Source of the DNA: Paramesorhizobium sp049065735
GTDB taxonomy: Bacteria > Pseudomonadota > Alphaproteobacteria > Rhizobiales > Rhizobiaceae
Direction of reading: 5' to 3'
DNA: 64,000 nucleotides
NCBI RefSeq assembly: GCF_049065735.1
Contig: NZ_JBAKHD010000003.1
Span: forward strand, 496,001-560,000
Positions 42,100 through 51,069 of the stretch are shown here, in pieces. The stretch's first letter is position 1, and each line of letters starts with the position of its first letter. The notes beneath the pieces were generated by a model. It searched no databases, had not been told where the DNA came from, and worked only from the letters and a program-made list of their open reading frames with translations. Both the position numbers and the translations under genes were made by a program.

Positions 42100-43085
42100 G
42101 AGGAGGAGACATCCTGTGTTTGCGTCCCGCGCAGGCGGCGAAGCTGATTCATGATGCGCCGCCCCATTTTCTTCAGCGGCAGGATGTAGAGCCCGGCAAG
42201 CGATTGATAATCTCTGGCATCCCGGTCGATCAGCCCGAATTTCAGCGGCTCTTTCGGATTGGGAACGAAATGCGTGCCGAACAACCGGTCCCAGAAGGAA
42301 AACAGCAGGCCGAAATTCTTGTCGTAATGGCGCGGATCGATACTGTGGTGGATTTGATGCCAATGCGGGGACAAGAGAATGTTGTCCAGCCGCCCGAACG
42401 AAATCGGCAAATGGGTATGCCGCACGAAATCCATCATCAGGATGTTGCGCAGCACATAGACGTTGAGGCCGAAGACGGCGATCTCCACCGGATCGAGGGC
42501 AATCACGCTCCATATGCCGAAACAGATGCCCGGAATGACCCCGTCCCACATGCGGTTCATCAGATCATCGAGCGGATGCACGCGATCCTTGGTGATGCCG
42601 ACCATCACTTCCGCCGAGTGATGCACCTTGTGCAATTCCCACAGGAACGGGAAGCGATGCTGGGCGTAGTGGTAGAGATAATAGGAAATGTCATAGGCCA
42701 GAAGCATGGTCGCCGTGAAGATCACCAGGACGACCGGCCCCGCCGGCCCGCCGAGGAGAGGGCCTTCGAGACCGAATGTCCAGCTTATGAGACGGTTCGT
42801 TCCATAGCCCACCGCAGTGACGAAAGTGGCGCCCGCCGGGATTAGCAGGAAGGGCATCATCAGCTTCTTCGTGATCCAGAACATCGCATCGGCGCGCGCC
42901 GAAGGATGCATGATCACTTCCGCCGGGAACATGAAGTCGAAGAAATCCCGGACCGATTTATTCTCGACCGTCCGCCAGTAGACGATGAGCGCGCTGACGA
43001 GCGCCGTCCCCAAGATAAGGCCCAGGGTAATATAGTCGATATTGTAGAGCTTCTGGACGATTTTGGCAGAGATTTCGGCAAACAT
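42096..43085 (-). CDS. Sterol desaturase/fatty-acid hydroxylase family membrane protein
   Basis: The 329-residue protein has four or five membrane helices and the di-iron histidine boxes of the family: HYAQH with HKVHHS (about 150-165), HTHLP and HWHQIHHS, then HYDKN. These proteins hydroxylate or desaturate lipids or sterols using O2. ATG 43085 (MFAEISAKIV) has AGG about 8 bases upstream; the frame extends to 43217 but that part is not membrane-like. Its place with a GNAT inside a polysaccharide locus suggests lipid-anchor or acyl modification, which is an inference. Confidence 0.85.
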   Translation of the reverse strand: MFAEISAKIVQKLYNIDYITLGLILGTALVSALIVYWRTVENKSVRDFFDFMFPAEVIMHPSARADAMFWITKKLMMPFLLIPAGATFVTAVGYGTNRLISWTFGLEGPLLGGPAGPVVLVIFTATMLLAYDISYYLYHYAQHRFPFLWELHKVHHSAEVMVGITKDRVHPLDDLMNRMWDGVIPGICFGIWSVIALDPVEIAVFGLNVYVLRNILMMDFVRHTHLPISFGRLDNILLSPHWHQIHHSIDPRHYDKNFGLLFSFWDRLFGTHFVPNPKEPLKFGLIDRDARDYQSLAGLYILPLKKMGRRIMNQLRRLRGTQTQDVSSS

Positions 43086-43265
43086 GGCAACCTGTGCATG
43101 TGATTGGAGCGCACATCTGCGGCCAAGGTCAAATGCGCTCCGCGCATATCGTGATTTTTGGAGTTCATCCCAGAGGCCCGCAACCCAGATGTTACGAAGT
43201 TCCGCATCGCGACACAAGTAAATCGGCGGTATGGGACCGGCAAAAGCCGGACTATGATTAATCCT

Positions 43266-45179
43266 CTATCCATCCCGCGATCCCGGCGCGATCAGGCCGA
43301 TCTCGAAATTGCTTCCCTCCTCGGCGACCATGCCGCGCCAGGCAATCCGCGCCGCCGGATGCCGCACACCGAAACGCGGGGAAACCCAGCCGCCCTCCCC
43401 CGGCTCGTCGCCGCCCGCGCGGATTTCGATGGCTTGGTCGGGAAAACGGATGGTGAGCAGCTTCTCGTCATTGCGCATCAATGTGACGGCATTGCCATCG
43501 ACCCGCGCCGCGATGTCGGCAGCAAGCTGGAACACCACTTCCGCCTCTTGCGCTTTGCCAAGAAGCCGGTCGGTCACGCGGATGCCATCAGGACAAGGGG
43601 ACATGGTGCGCTGATGTATCGCCCCGAACCGTCCTTCATAGCCGTCATGGCGGGCGCAGAGGCTCCAGTCCGGCTCAGGCGTGGAGCGCACAAGGGCGGC
43701 AGCGGCCTTATGCGACCAGTTGAACTTGCCCGAAATGATGCTCTGGCTCTTGCCCGATATGTTGAGCGTATTGTGCGCCGGGGTGGAGCGGAACCAGTCG
43801 CGCCACACGCCGCCCGCGCCATAAGCCCAGGTGCCGGGGTCGACCAGCACGGGCTCGCCATCGATGAACAGCGTGAGCGAGAGGGCATCCGCATGGCCAT
43901 GCGCGGCGATGGAGAGATAGCCGAGCGGGCCATGATCGAACATCATCTCGACATGGCGGCCATTGATGATCCCGCGCCAGACAGAAAGGCCGCCATCTGG
44001 GAAGATCTTGAGCCCCATGGGCTTCGGCACGGATTGCGCGGGCACGCCGAAGAAGATCGAGCGGAAATCGCCCGCTTCCGGCATGGGGCCCGGCTGGCCG
44101 AGAAAGCCAGATATGGCTGCGGCAATCGAGCCGGTATAGTCGCCCTCGTCCCCCAGCGTCAGGGCGCGGCCCTCGTCGTCATCGCCATAAGAGGCATTCT
44201 TGGGCAGCCAGTTCACGGCATCGGCAAAAGCGGCGAGCCGCGCCGTCACATCGGGCGGAAAGGGCGCGTCCTTCGCCTTTGCCGCAGCCGCGCAGAGAAG
44301 GATCATTTCGGCGGTAAACGCGCCATAGGTCGGGCTCTGTTCCGCGCCGAGCCCGTCAGGGAGAATCTGCTTGCAGGTCTCCTCCAGCAATGCCTTGCGC
44401 GGCCCTTCCGCTTTTTCGCCGAAGGCAAGGCCAATGACATATTCACCGGCAAGCTCGGCCACCAGATGGTTATTGGCGGATGAATAGGCGGAAGGGAACC
44501 GCGCCAGCCAATAAGCGCTCGCCGCGAGGATTTGCGCCACCTGTCTCCGGCTCTCGCCGCCGATATTTCCCCCCGCCAGATCAAGCGTGACGATGAGGCT
44601 GATGGCTCGAAGCGCCACTTCGATTCCCGAAGCCCACGATACCCCGCGAAAGGGCGGATTGGCCGCATGCCAGCTATCGATCGCCGCTTCGATGGCCCGT
44701 TTTGCCCGCGCGTCGCCGGTCAAGATGAGATAAGCGGCGAGCACGGGCAGATATTGCAGCCGGCCCGCTTCCCAGACATATTTGATGTCGCCGCGCTCTG
44801 CGAAATGCCGGAAATCGATATCGAACGTATAGGCATCCGCGCCCGGCCAGAGCGTGCCGGTCACCGGATCGAGGCGCCAGAAATCGGCGTGAAAGAGGTT
44901 ATCGGGATCGCGCGCGGGCCAGTCCCGCCCCAGCGCGGAAAACCTGCCCTCCAGCGTTGCTTGCGCGGCGCGCACGATGGCCTCTTTCTGTGCCGGGGTC
45001 GCCCCGAGCAAAGCGTCGCGCCATTGCGGGAAAACCGGATTGAGCGCGGTTGCGCCATAGCGCTGCCAACCGCCACCGCTATATCTGGAAACGGTCTTGC
45101 GCTGCTGCTCGACAAGCCGATGCATGATCTCGGCCGGCTCCATGTTGCGCAATCGGTTGATATACCAGCCGAGTTTCAT
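43266..45179 (-). CDS. Heparinase II/III-family polysaccharide lyase
   Basis: The 637-residue protein has an N-terminal all-helical (alpha/alpha toroid) part beginning MKLGWYINRLRNMEPAEIMH, with SSANNHLVAELAGEYVIGLA. The C-terminal beta-sandwich has LSIAAHGHADALSLTLFIDG then EPVLVDPGTWAYG, the usual lyase motif (the conserved His and Tyr regions). Such enzymes cleave uronic-acid-containing polymers by beta-elimination. The second locus makes a uronic-acid (ManNAcA) polymer, so this may be its own trimming enzyme. ATG 45179 has GGAG 7-8 bases ahead. I see no clear signal peptide. Confidence 0.87.
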   Translation of the reverse strand: MKLGWYINRLRNMEPAEIMHRLVEQQRKTVSRYSGGGWQRYGATALNPVFPQWRDALLGATPAQKEAIVRAAQATLEGRFSALGRDWPARDPDNLFHADFWRLDPVTGTLWPGADAYTFDIDFRHFAERGDIKYVWEAGRLQYLPVLAAYLILTGDARAKRAIEAAIDSWHAANPPFRGVSWASGIEVALRAISLIVTLDLAGGNIGGESRRQVAQILAASAYWLARFPSAYSSANNHLVAELAGEYVIGLAFGEKAEGPRKALLEETCKQILPDGLGAEQSPTYGAFTAEMILLCAAAAKAKDAPFPPDVTARLAAFADAVNWLPKNASYGDDDEGRALTLGDEGDYTGSIAAAISGFLGQPGPMPEAGDFRSIFFGVPAQSVPKPMGLKIFPDGGLSVWRGIINGRHVEMMFDHGPLGYLSIAAHGHADALSLTLFIDGEPVLVDPGTWAYGAGGVWRDWFRSTPAHNTLNISGKSQSIISGKFNWSHKAAAALVRSTPEPDWSLCARHDGYEGRFGAIHQRTMSPCPDGIRVTDRLLGKAQEAEVVFQLAADIAARVDGNAVTLMRNDEKLLTIRFPDQAIEIRAGGDEPGEGGWVSPRFGVRHPAARIAWRGMVAEEGSNFEIGLIAPGSRDG

Positions 45180-45375
45180 CGAAACGCTCCAACTCCCATC
45201 CCGGCAATAAACGCATTGCGGGATATCTTTTTTACGCTCCACTCCTAAAGCCCTTTTTGTTCTAATAAAATCAGAACAACGCCCCAGATTTTTGTATCCG
45301 CAGCCTAAACTTATCCCCTCCTGCTTTCCGGGATCATACTCTACACATTATTGTCCTGAACCGAGGAGATTGGGC

Positions 45376-46620
45376 GTGAAAGCATTAATGGTCATTGCAG
45401 CGGCGCTGTGCCTGGCAGTCACGAGCGCGGCAGCTGCACCTCTTCCCCTGGAGCGCGGCGTCGGCGTCCACGGATGGCTCAACTGGTCGCCACTCGATCC
45501 CGATGGCTCCTATCATTGGCCGCCATACCGCACTAGAGAGCAATGGCTGTCCGATGGAAGGCCGCTTTCGGACTGGCCTGAGGAAGACGAGTTCAAGCGG
45601 ATCAAATCCATGGGCTTCGACTTCATCCGCCTCACCGTCGACCCCGGCCCGCTGCTCGCAAGCCAGGGAACGAAACGGCAGGAGGCGCTTGAAGTCCTGT
45701 CTGATGCGGTCGGGCAGGCCACGGCCTCGGGCCTCAAGGTCGTGTTCAATCTGCACAGCAATTCGCAGGTTCCAGCCTATTCCATGGACCTCATCAATGG
45801 CCCGGCGGACAGCGAGGGCATTGCCCGCTACCGGGACATGGTGAAGGACGTCGCTCGCATGCTCGTCAAGGCCGGCACGGGCCGCGTCGCGTTCGAGCCC
45901 TTCAATGAGCCGGCGCACTATCCTTGCGATGCCGGGGGCACCGATGACTGGCAGCGCATCATGACCGATACCGTGCGCGATATCCGCTCGGTAAGCCGCA
46001 ACCTCACCATCGTCGCCACCGGCGCCTGCGGCGGAAACGTAACCGGGCTCACCGATCTCCTGCCCGATTTCGACGATCCGAACATCTATTACAGCTTCCA
46101 TATGTATGAGCCCCACGCCTTCACCCATCAGCGCTCGGACCGCTCGAACGGCTTCATGTCCGGCCTCCCCTGGCCGGCCTCCTGCGGCACGCCCGAGGGG
46201 GTAAGCGCGATCCTCCTGAAAAAGATGGACAATGCAGGCTTAAGCGCCAGCGAAAAGCAGGCAAACATGGCCGAGGCGCAACCGATCATCTCGGACTATT
46301 TTCAGGATCAATGGGGGCCGAACCAGTTGAGCGCCCGTTTCGGCGAAGCGATGGCTTGGGCAAGCAAGCACGGCATTCCCGCCAGCAGGCTGTTCATGGG
46401 CGAGTTCGGCGTGATCCTCATGTCGGCGGACGGCCGCAGCGGCGCCCCCGAGCCCGACCGCTCGCGCTACATCACCGCCGCAAGGACGCTTGCCGAGCAA
46501 TTCCATATTCCCTGGTCGGTCTGGGAATATTCCAATCCATATGGCATGACGCTCATTCAGCCGACGGGACCGGCGGTGCCTGAGGAAGCGCTGCTCAAGG
46601 CCCTGGGGCTGAAGCAGTAG
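45376..46620 (+). CDS. Secreted GH5-family glycoside hydrolase
   Basis: The 414-residue protein has a signal peptide (KALMVIAAALCLAVTSAAAA) and a GH5 TIM barrel. The acid/base glutamate lies in FEPFNEPAHY (about residue 178) and the nucleophile in FMGEFGVI (about residue 341). IYYSFHMYEPHAFTHQ holds the conserved His and Tyr. The start is GTG 45376 with a clear AGGAG 8 bases ahead; a longer open frame upstream to 45292 lacks a start signal. GH5 enzymes cut beta-glucans and mannans. It may act on a polymer of this locus, but that is not shown. Confidence 0.9.
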   Translation: MKALMVIAAALCLAVTSAAAAPLPLERGVGVHGWLNWSPLDPDGSYHWPPYRTREQWLSDGRPLSDWPEEDEFKRIKSMGFDFIRLTVDPGPLLASQGTKRQEALEVLSDAVGQATASGLKVVFNLHSNSQVPAYSMDLINGPADSEGIARYRDMVKDVARMLVKAGTGRVAFEPFNEPAHYPCDAGGTDDWQRIMTDTVRDIRSVSRNLTIVATGACGGNVTGLTDLLPDFDDPNIYYSFHMYEPHAFTHQRSDRSNGFMSGLPWPASCGTPEGVSAILLKKMDNAGLSASEKQANMAEAQPIISDYFQDQWGPNQLSARFGEAMAWASKHGIPASRLFMGEFGVILMSADGRSGAPEPDRSRYITAARTLAEQFHIPWSVWEYSNPYGMTLIQPTGPAVPEEALLKALGLKQ

Positions 46621-46727
46621 GGATCGCCATTGCCACACCGTCATCCTCGGGCTTGTCCCGAGGATCTAGGAAATTTCATCTTGGGATAGAAACGGCTGCG
46701 TTCTTTTATCGTTGCGGCCGCGTCACC

Positions 46728-46885
46728 GTAGAGGCATGGATCCCAGTGACAAGCACTGGGATGACGCAGCGGAGATGTCTTTCCCCTGCCGGATATGCTC
46801 TGCCAAGTGGAGAGGCCGGAGGTTGCATGCCAACAGCAAGGCAACCCGTCATCCCAGTGCTTGTCACTGGGATCCATGCCTCTAC
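46728..46885. repeat. Long inverted repeat (type B)
   Basis: Arms 46728-46766 and 46847-46885 read GTAGAGGCATGGATCCCAGT then GACAAGCACTGGGATGACG and the reverse complement, with about 80 bp between them. They fill half of the 339-bp gap between the GH5 gene and the wzx-like gene; the rest (46621-46727, 46886-46959) shows nothing that I can name. Confidence 0.85.
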
Positions 46886-46959
46886 GTCTCCGTGATAACC
46901 ATGGTCCCCAAAACGAAAATTCAGGTCATTCCATCGAAACATGAACTGCTCTAGACAGA

Positions 46960-48441
46960 GTGCCCGCAGCCTCCACTTTTCCTCAGGATCGACATTCCTT
47001 GCTTCTTCGCTCCACCCTCATCTACGGCCCGGCCATCCTTCTGACGCGGATTTCCGCGTTGCTGGTGCTGGTCATCGTCACGCGCCTTCTCAATCAGGAG
47101 GAATACGGCCTCTTGACCCTGGTCGTGACCGTGGGCGAGATGACGGATACGGCGCTGACCAACTGGCTGCGGACTGCGCTCTTGCGGCTCGGCGGCAAGG
47201 GCGAGATTTCACGCGGCAGCCTGGCGCTCGCCGGGAAGGTGCTCATCGGCACGACGGCGCTGGCGCTGGTGATCTCGGCGGTCGCCTCGGCCTTCGTCGT
47301 GCCGTCGCGCTGGATGGAATTCGCCGCCGCCGTCTGCGTTTACCTTGTCGTCGGCGCCATCGCGCGTTTTGCTCTGACCGTCTTGCAGATGCAGCAGCGG
47401 CATTCGGCCTATTCGCTGCTGGAATCCTTGCGCGCCCTGCTGCAACTCATTCTGCCCATCGCGGCAATAACAGTGTTTCCGGATAATTTCCTTGTCGTGT
47501 CGCTGGGTTCGAGCGCGGGCATGCTGATGGCCGGCATCGCCGCCTCGGTCGTCGCTTCGCGGCGCGTCGTCGCCGGGCCGCCACGTTTCACCGGGCGCGA
47601 GCTTTTCATGCTCGGCATGCCGCTTATCGTCATGGCGCTGGTAGGGTTCGGCCTCAACAGCGCCGAACGCCTGTTCCTCAACGCCTATCACAACGCCGCC
47701 GCCGTCGCGGTTTTCGCCGCCGCCTATGTGCTCGCCCGCCAGCCCATCGACATGGTCGGCAATGCCATCAATATGGGCGCATTTCCTGAGGTGATGAGCC
47801 GCTTTGACGAACAGGGCTCGGCGGCATCGGGCGAATTGCTTTCACAGATCATGGCGCTCCTGATGCAGCTCTGCCTGCCCGTTGCCGCCATGCTCGTGGC
47901 GCTCAACGGGCCGATCACCGGACTTCTGCTGCCGCAAAGCTACCATGGCGAGGTGGGCTTCCTCTTCCCCGTCATCGCCTTCGCCGTCATCTGCGCGAAC
48001 CTGACGAGTTTCGTCTATGGCACCGTCATCTATGCCCATAAGCGGCCATGGCTCTTGATCGGCGCGACCTCCCTCGGGTCGGTCGCGACCATCGCCCTGT
48101 CGGTGCTGCTCATCCCGCGCATGGCCGAGCTCGGCGCGGCGCTGGCACTGTCAGGAGGATCGCTGATGGCGCTCATCGTCTGCGCCTTCATAGCCGAGCG
48201 GCTGACGCCGGTTCCCGTTCCCTGGCGGGATATCGCCCTCTCGCTCATCATCTCCGCCGCTAGCGGCATCGCCGCCGGCCTCGCCATCCTGCCGCTGCGC
48301 GCCATGCCGCCTCTCTTGACGCTGATTGCGGGCGGCGCGGCGGGCGGGATGATGTTTCTGCTCGCGACATGGCTGTTTCGCCCCGCCGCCGTCAGGCACA
48401 TCCTGATGACGGCACGCCGCCGGATTGCAAAGGGCGTGTGA
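46960..48441 (+). CDS. Wzx-like polysaccharide flippase
   Basis: The 493-residue protein has about 14 membrane helices and the N-terminal pattern LIYGPAILLTRISALLVLVI then VTRLLNQEEYGLLTLVVTV, typical of oligosaccharide flippases. It should move the lipid-linked repeat of the second locus. The GTG start 46960 has only a weak ribosome site; no better start is present before the first helix. It faces the ATPase gene tail to tail and marks the right edge of the polysaccharide region. Confidence 0.87.
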   Translation: MPAASTFPQDRHSLLLRSTLIYGPAILLTRISALLVLVIVTRLLNQEEYGLLTLVVTVGEMTDTALTNWLRTALLRLGGKGEISRGSLALAGKVLIGTTALALVISAVASAFVVPSRWMEFAAAVCVYLVVGAIARFALTVLQMQQRHSAYSLLESLRALLQLILPIAAITVFPDNFLVVSLGSSAGMLMAGIAASVVASRRVVAGPPRFTGRELFMLGMPLIVMALVGFGLNSAERLFLNAYHNAAAVAVFAAAYVLARQPIDMVGNAINMGAFPEVMSRFDEQGSAASGELLSQIMALLMQLCLPVAAMLVALNGPITGLLLPQSYHGEVGFLFPVIAFAVICANLTSFVYGTVIYAHKRPWLLIGATSLGSVATIALSVLLIPRMAELGAALALSGGSLMALIVCAFIAERLTPVPVPWRDIALSLIISAASGIAAGLAILPLRAMPPLLTLIAGGAAGGMMFLLATWLFRPAAVRHILMTARRRIAKGV

Positions 48442-48456
48442 GGAGCAGCCGGTTCC

Positions 48457-51069
48457 CTAGGGCTGCCACTCCGTCATCTCGAGAATATTGCCGCCGAGCT
48501 TCTGGAAGGCGCGCTGGCGGCAGGAGAAGACGATGATCTGCTGGTCCCGTGATTGCCGGTGGAGCGCATCGAACATCTTTTCGATCCGATCGTCATCGGA
48601 ATAGACGAGCGCATCGTCGAGGATAACAGGCGCCGGCCGGCCATCGCGGGCGAGCAGCCTGGCGAAGGCGAGCCGTGTCAGCACCGACAATTGCTCGCGC
48701 ATGCCGCCGCTCAGCCGGTCGACATCTTCCTCCTGGCCATTGCGCGCGATCTTTTGCGGCAGAAGCGTCTTCTCGTCGAAAGTCAGCGAAACATCGTCGA
48801 ACAGGAGACCGAGAAGCGGCCTCAGCTCCGCCATGACAGGCTTGAGATAGAGTTCGCGCGCTTCCGCTCTGGCGCTTTCCAGCACAGCCGACAGCCGCCG
48901 CAGGACGGCAACTTCCCTTTCGAACATCCCCACACGGGATTTGGCGGCGGAAAGCGCCTCGCTGGTTTCGCGCCATTTCTCTTCCACCGCCTCGTCCGAC
49001 CGCGTCGCGATCTCGCCGTTCAGGCTGGCGATCGTCTCGCGCAACCCGTTGATTTCCTTCTCCGCCGCCGCATCGACCGAGAGCGCGCGCTTCAACGCTG
49101 CTTCGACGGAGTGAAGATCGACCGCCGCAGCCCGCAATTTGCCTGCATGCGCCTCCGCTGCCGCCAGCGCCCCATCCGCAGCGTCGAACGTCTCTGATAG
49201 GCTCCGCTCGCGTGGGCCGCGCTCTGCTTCCGGGCCCAGGATCGCCCCGACCCGCTCCATCTCGAGCTTCACCGACGTCAGGGCGGCCTCGGCGGCGATG
49301 AAGGCGCTGTTGAGGCTTTCGCGAACAGGTTCGAGTTCGCGCAGCGCCAGCCGCGCCGCCTTGCGCCGCTCCTCGGCTTGGCTATGAGCAGCGTGGATTT
49401 GCGCCGGATCCCATTTCAGCTCCAGCATCTCCGCCCCTGCGGCCTCGCGCGCCGCAACCTCCTCGCGCAATGCGGCGAGGCCGTCAGGCGCCAGAAGGGA
49501 CAATTGACCGCGTAACGCACTGAGGTCAGCTTCTATCCGCTGCGCGCGCGCCTGCCGCTCCCTGCCCTCGGCGAGCGTTTTGATGCCCACCGCGCCAAGC
49601 AGCTTCAGGCGCGCGGCTTCCGCCTTCTCCAGGCGCGTGTCTGATCTGGCCGGCCGGTTCGAGTGCAGGCTGATCGTGCCAATGCCGGGAATGGCGATGA
49701 GGGCATGTCCATCGAACCCGCGTTGCTCGCCATCGCCGAGCGGCGTGCCATCCATCATCACGGCGGCGGCACCGGCTTCATAGCTGACGGCAACCGTGGG
49801 GCGTGCGGCCTCCTCGGCGGCACGCAATTTCGCAATTTCGATTTCAAGCGCCTGAAGCTCGTCGAGCGCCTTCAGCGGAATTTTCTCCAATGCAAGCTGC
49901 GCTTCGTTTTCCTCCATCGTGTGACGTATCGCCTCGGCCTGGCCGAGCCTGTCCTTCAATTCGGCGAGCCGTTCCCATGCCTCGCGCGCCTTCGATGCCG
50001 CGTTCATCCGCGCAACCAGTTCGCCTATTTCCTGCGCATGGGCTTCGGCGGCTTCGTCCTCCGCGCGCGCCTTGTCGTAAGCAGCGGTCGTCTCCCTTTG
50101 CCGGCTTTCGATCTCGTTTCGCCGCGCGGCGGCCTCCCGCCATTGATCATGCAACGCCCTGGCCTTCTCCAGCGCCCCCTGAAAGGCCTTGAGCTCCTTT
50201 TCGGCAGCCGCCCGGCGTTCCCGCGCCAGCGCCAGCTCGGCTTCTGCCGTCTTCAGCATCTCGCTATGCGCCCGAGCAGCATCGAAGGCCGCCTGCGCGG
50301 CCTCAATCGCCTTTCGCCGTTCGTCCCTGTCCTCGGAACGGCTAAGCTCGGTGAGCCGTGCCTTCGCGGCCGCACGTTTCTGCAGTGCCTCGCGCAGTGC
50401 GGCGACTTCCGCCGAAAGCCGCCGCTCCTCCGCTTCCAGCCTGTCGCGCTCGCTGATCGCCGACGCGTAACGGCCCGTCGGTTTACCGCTTTTAAGTGTG
50501 ACCATTTCGGCGAGCGCGCCGCGCGCGGCATCCATGATCTCGGCCATGCGACGGCCTCCGGTGACAGCCTCGACCTCGCCCTGCACGGATTCGAGCAGGT
50601 TTCGACGAACCTCGCTCTCAGCGTCGTCCCCCTTGCGCGGCTCAATGTCCGTCACGCCCTGGCGCACCCACAAGAGACCGGCGGGCCCGGCAGTACCACC
50701 CCTGATCAAGCCGGCGATGAAGTTCTCTGCCTCGCCCGCCTGGGCCAGCAGCCGCCCTGTCGCCAGATCCGTTACCCTCGCCGATTTGCCGCCCAAATAT
50801 TGCTTAGTAATCCGAAACCAACCTTGGGTGGTTACGACATCAGCCTCAACCAGCGGATTACCGCCGCTATAAGGCTTCAAGTTCTTGACGGGGTTGGAAC
50901 TGCTCGAGTGCGGCTGGAAGAACAGCGCGTGCAACGCCTCGAAGCACGTCGACTTCCCGAATTCGTTTGCGGCGCAAAGCACATTGACCCCGTCGCCAAT
51001 CCCCTCGATGGCAACGCCGCGCCCGGCAAAGCGCCTGACATTGTGGAGCCGCAGCGCCGAGATTTTCAT
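48457..51069 (-). CDS. SbcC/YhaN-like SMC-type ATPase
   Basis: The 870-residue protein has an N-terminal half ATPase with MKISALRLHNVRRFAGRGVA and a Walker A variant AANEFGKST (33-41). Long coiled coils follow (about 200-370 and 465-735), and the C-terminal half has the signature LSGGMREQL and Walker B PVILDDALVYSDDD. Between the coils lies a small beta-rich insert near 400-460 with GTISLHSNRPA. No C-x-x-C zinc hook is seen, unlike classical SbcC/Rad50. It pairs with the nuclease downstream in the cell as an end-processing complex. Start overlaps the nuclease stop by 4 bp. Confidence 0.87.
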   Translation of the reverse strand: MKISALRLHNVRRFAGRGVAIEGIGDGVNVLCAANEFGKSTCFEALHALFFQPHSSSSNPVKNLKPYSGGNPLVEADVVTTQGWFRITKQYLGGKSARVTDLATGRLLAQAGEAENFIAGLIRGGTAGPAGLLWVRQGVTDIEPRKGDDAESEVRRNLLESVQGEVEAVTGGRRMAEIMDAARGALAEMVTLKSGKPTGRYASAISERDRLEAEERRLSAEVAALREALQKRAAAKARLTELSRSEDRDERRKAIEAAQAAFDAARAHSEMLKTAEAELALARERRAAAEKELKAFQGALEKARALHDQWREAAARRNEIESRQRETTAAYDKARAEDEAAEAHAQEIGELVARMNAASKAREAWERLAELKDRLGQAEAIRHTMEENEAQLALEKIPLKALDELQALEIEIAKLRAAEEAARPTVAVSYEAGAAAVMMDGTPLGDGEQRGFDGHALIAIPGIGTISLHSNRPARSDTRLEKAEAARLKLLGAVGIKTLAEGRERQARAQRIEADLSALRGQLSLLAPDGLAALREEVAAREAAGAEMLELKWDPAQIHAAHSQAEERRKAARLALRELEPVRESLNSAFIAAEAALTSVKLEMERVGAILGPEAERGPRERSLSETFDAADGALAAAEAHAGKLRAAAVDLHSVEAALKRALSVDAAAEKEINGLRETIASLNGEIATRSDEAVEEKWRETSEALSAAKSRVGMFEREVAVLRRLSAVLESARAEARELYLKPVMAELRPLLGLLFDDVSLTFDEKTLLPQKIARNGQEEDVDRLSGGMREQLSVLTRLAFARLLARDGRPAPVILDDALVYSDDDRIEKMFDALHRQSRDQQIIVFSCRQRAFQKLGGNILEMTEWQP

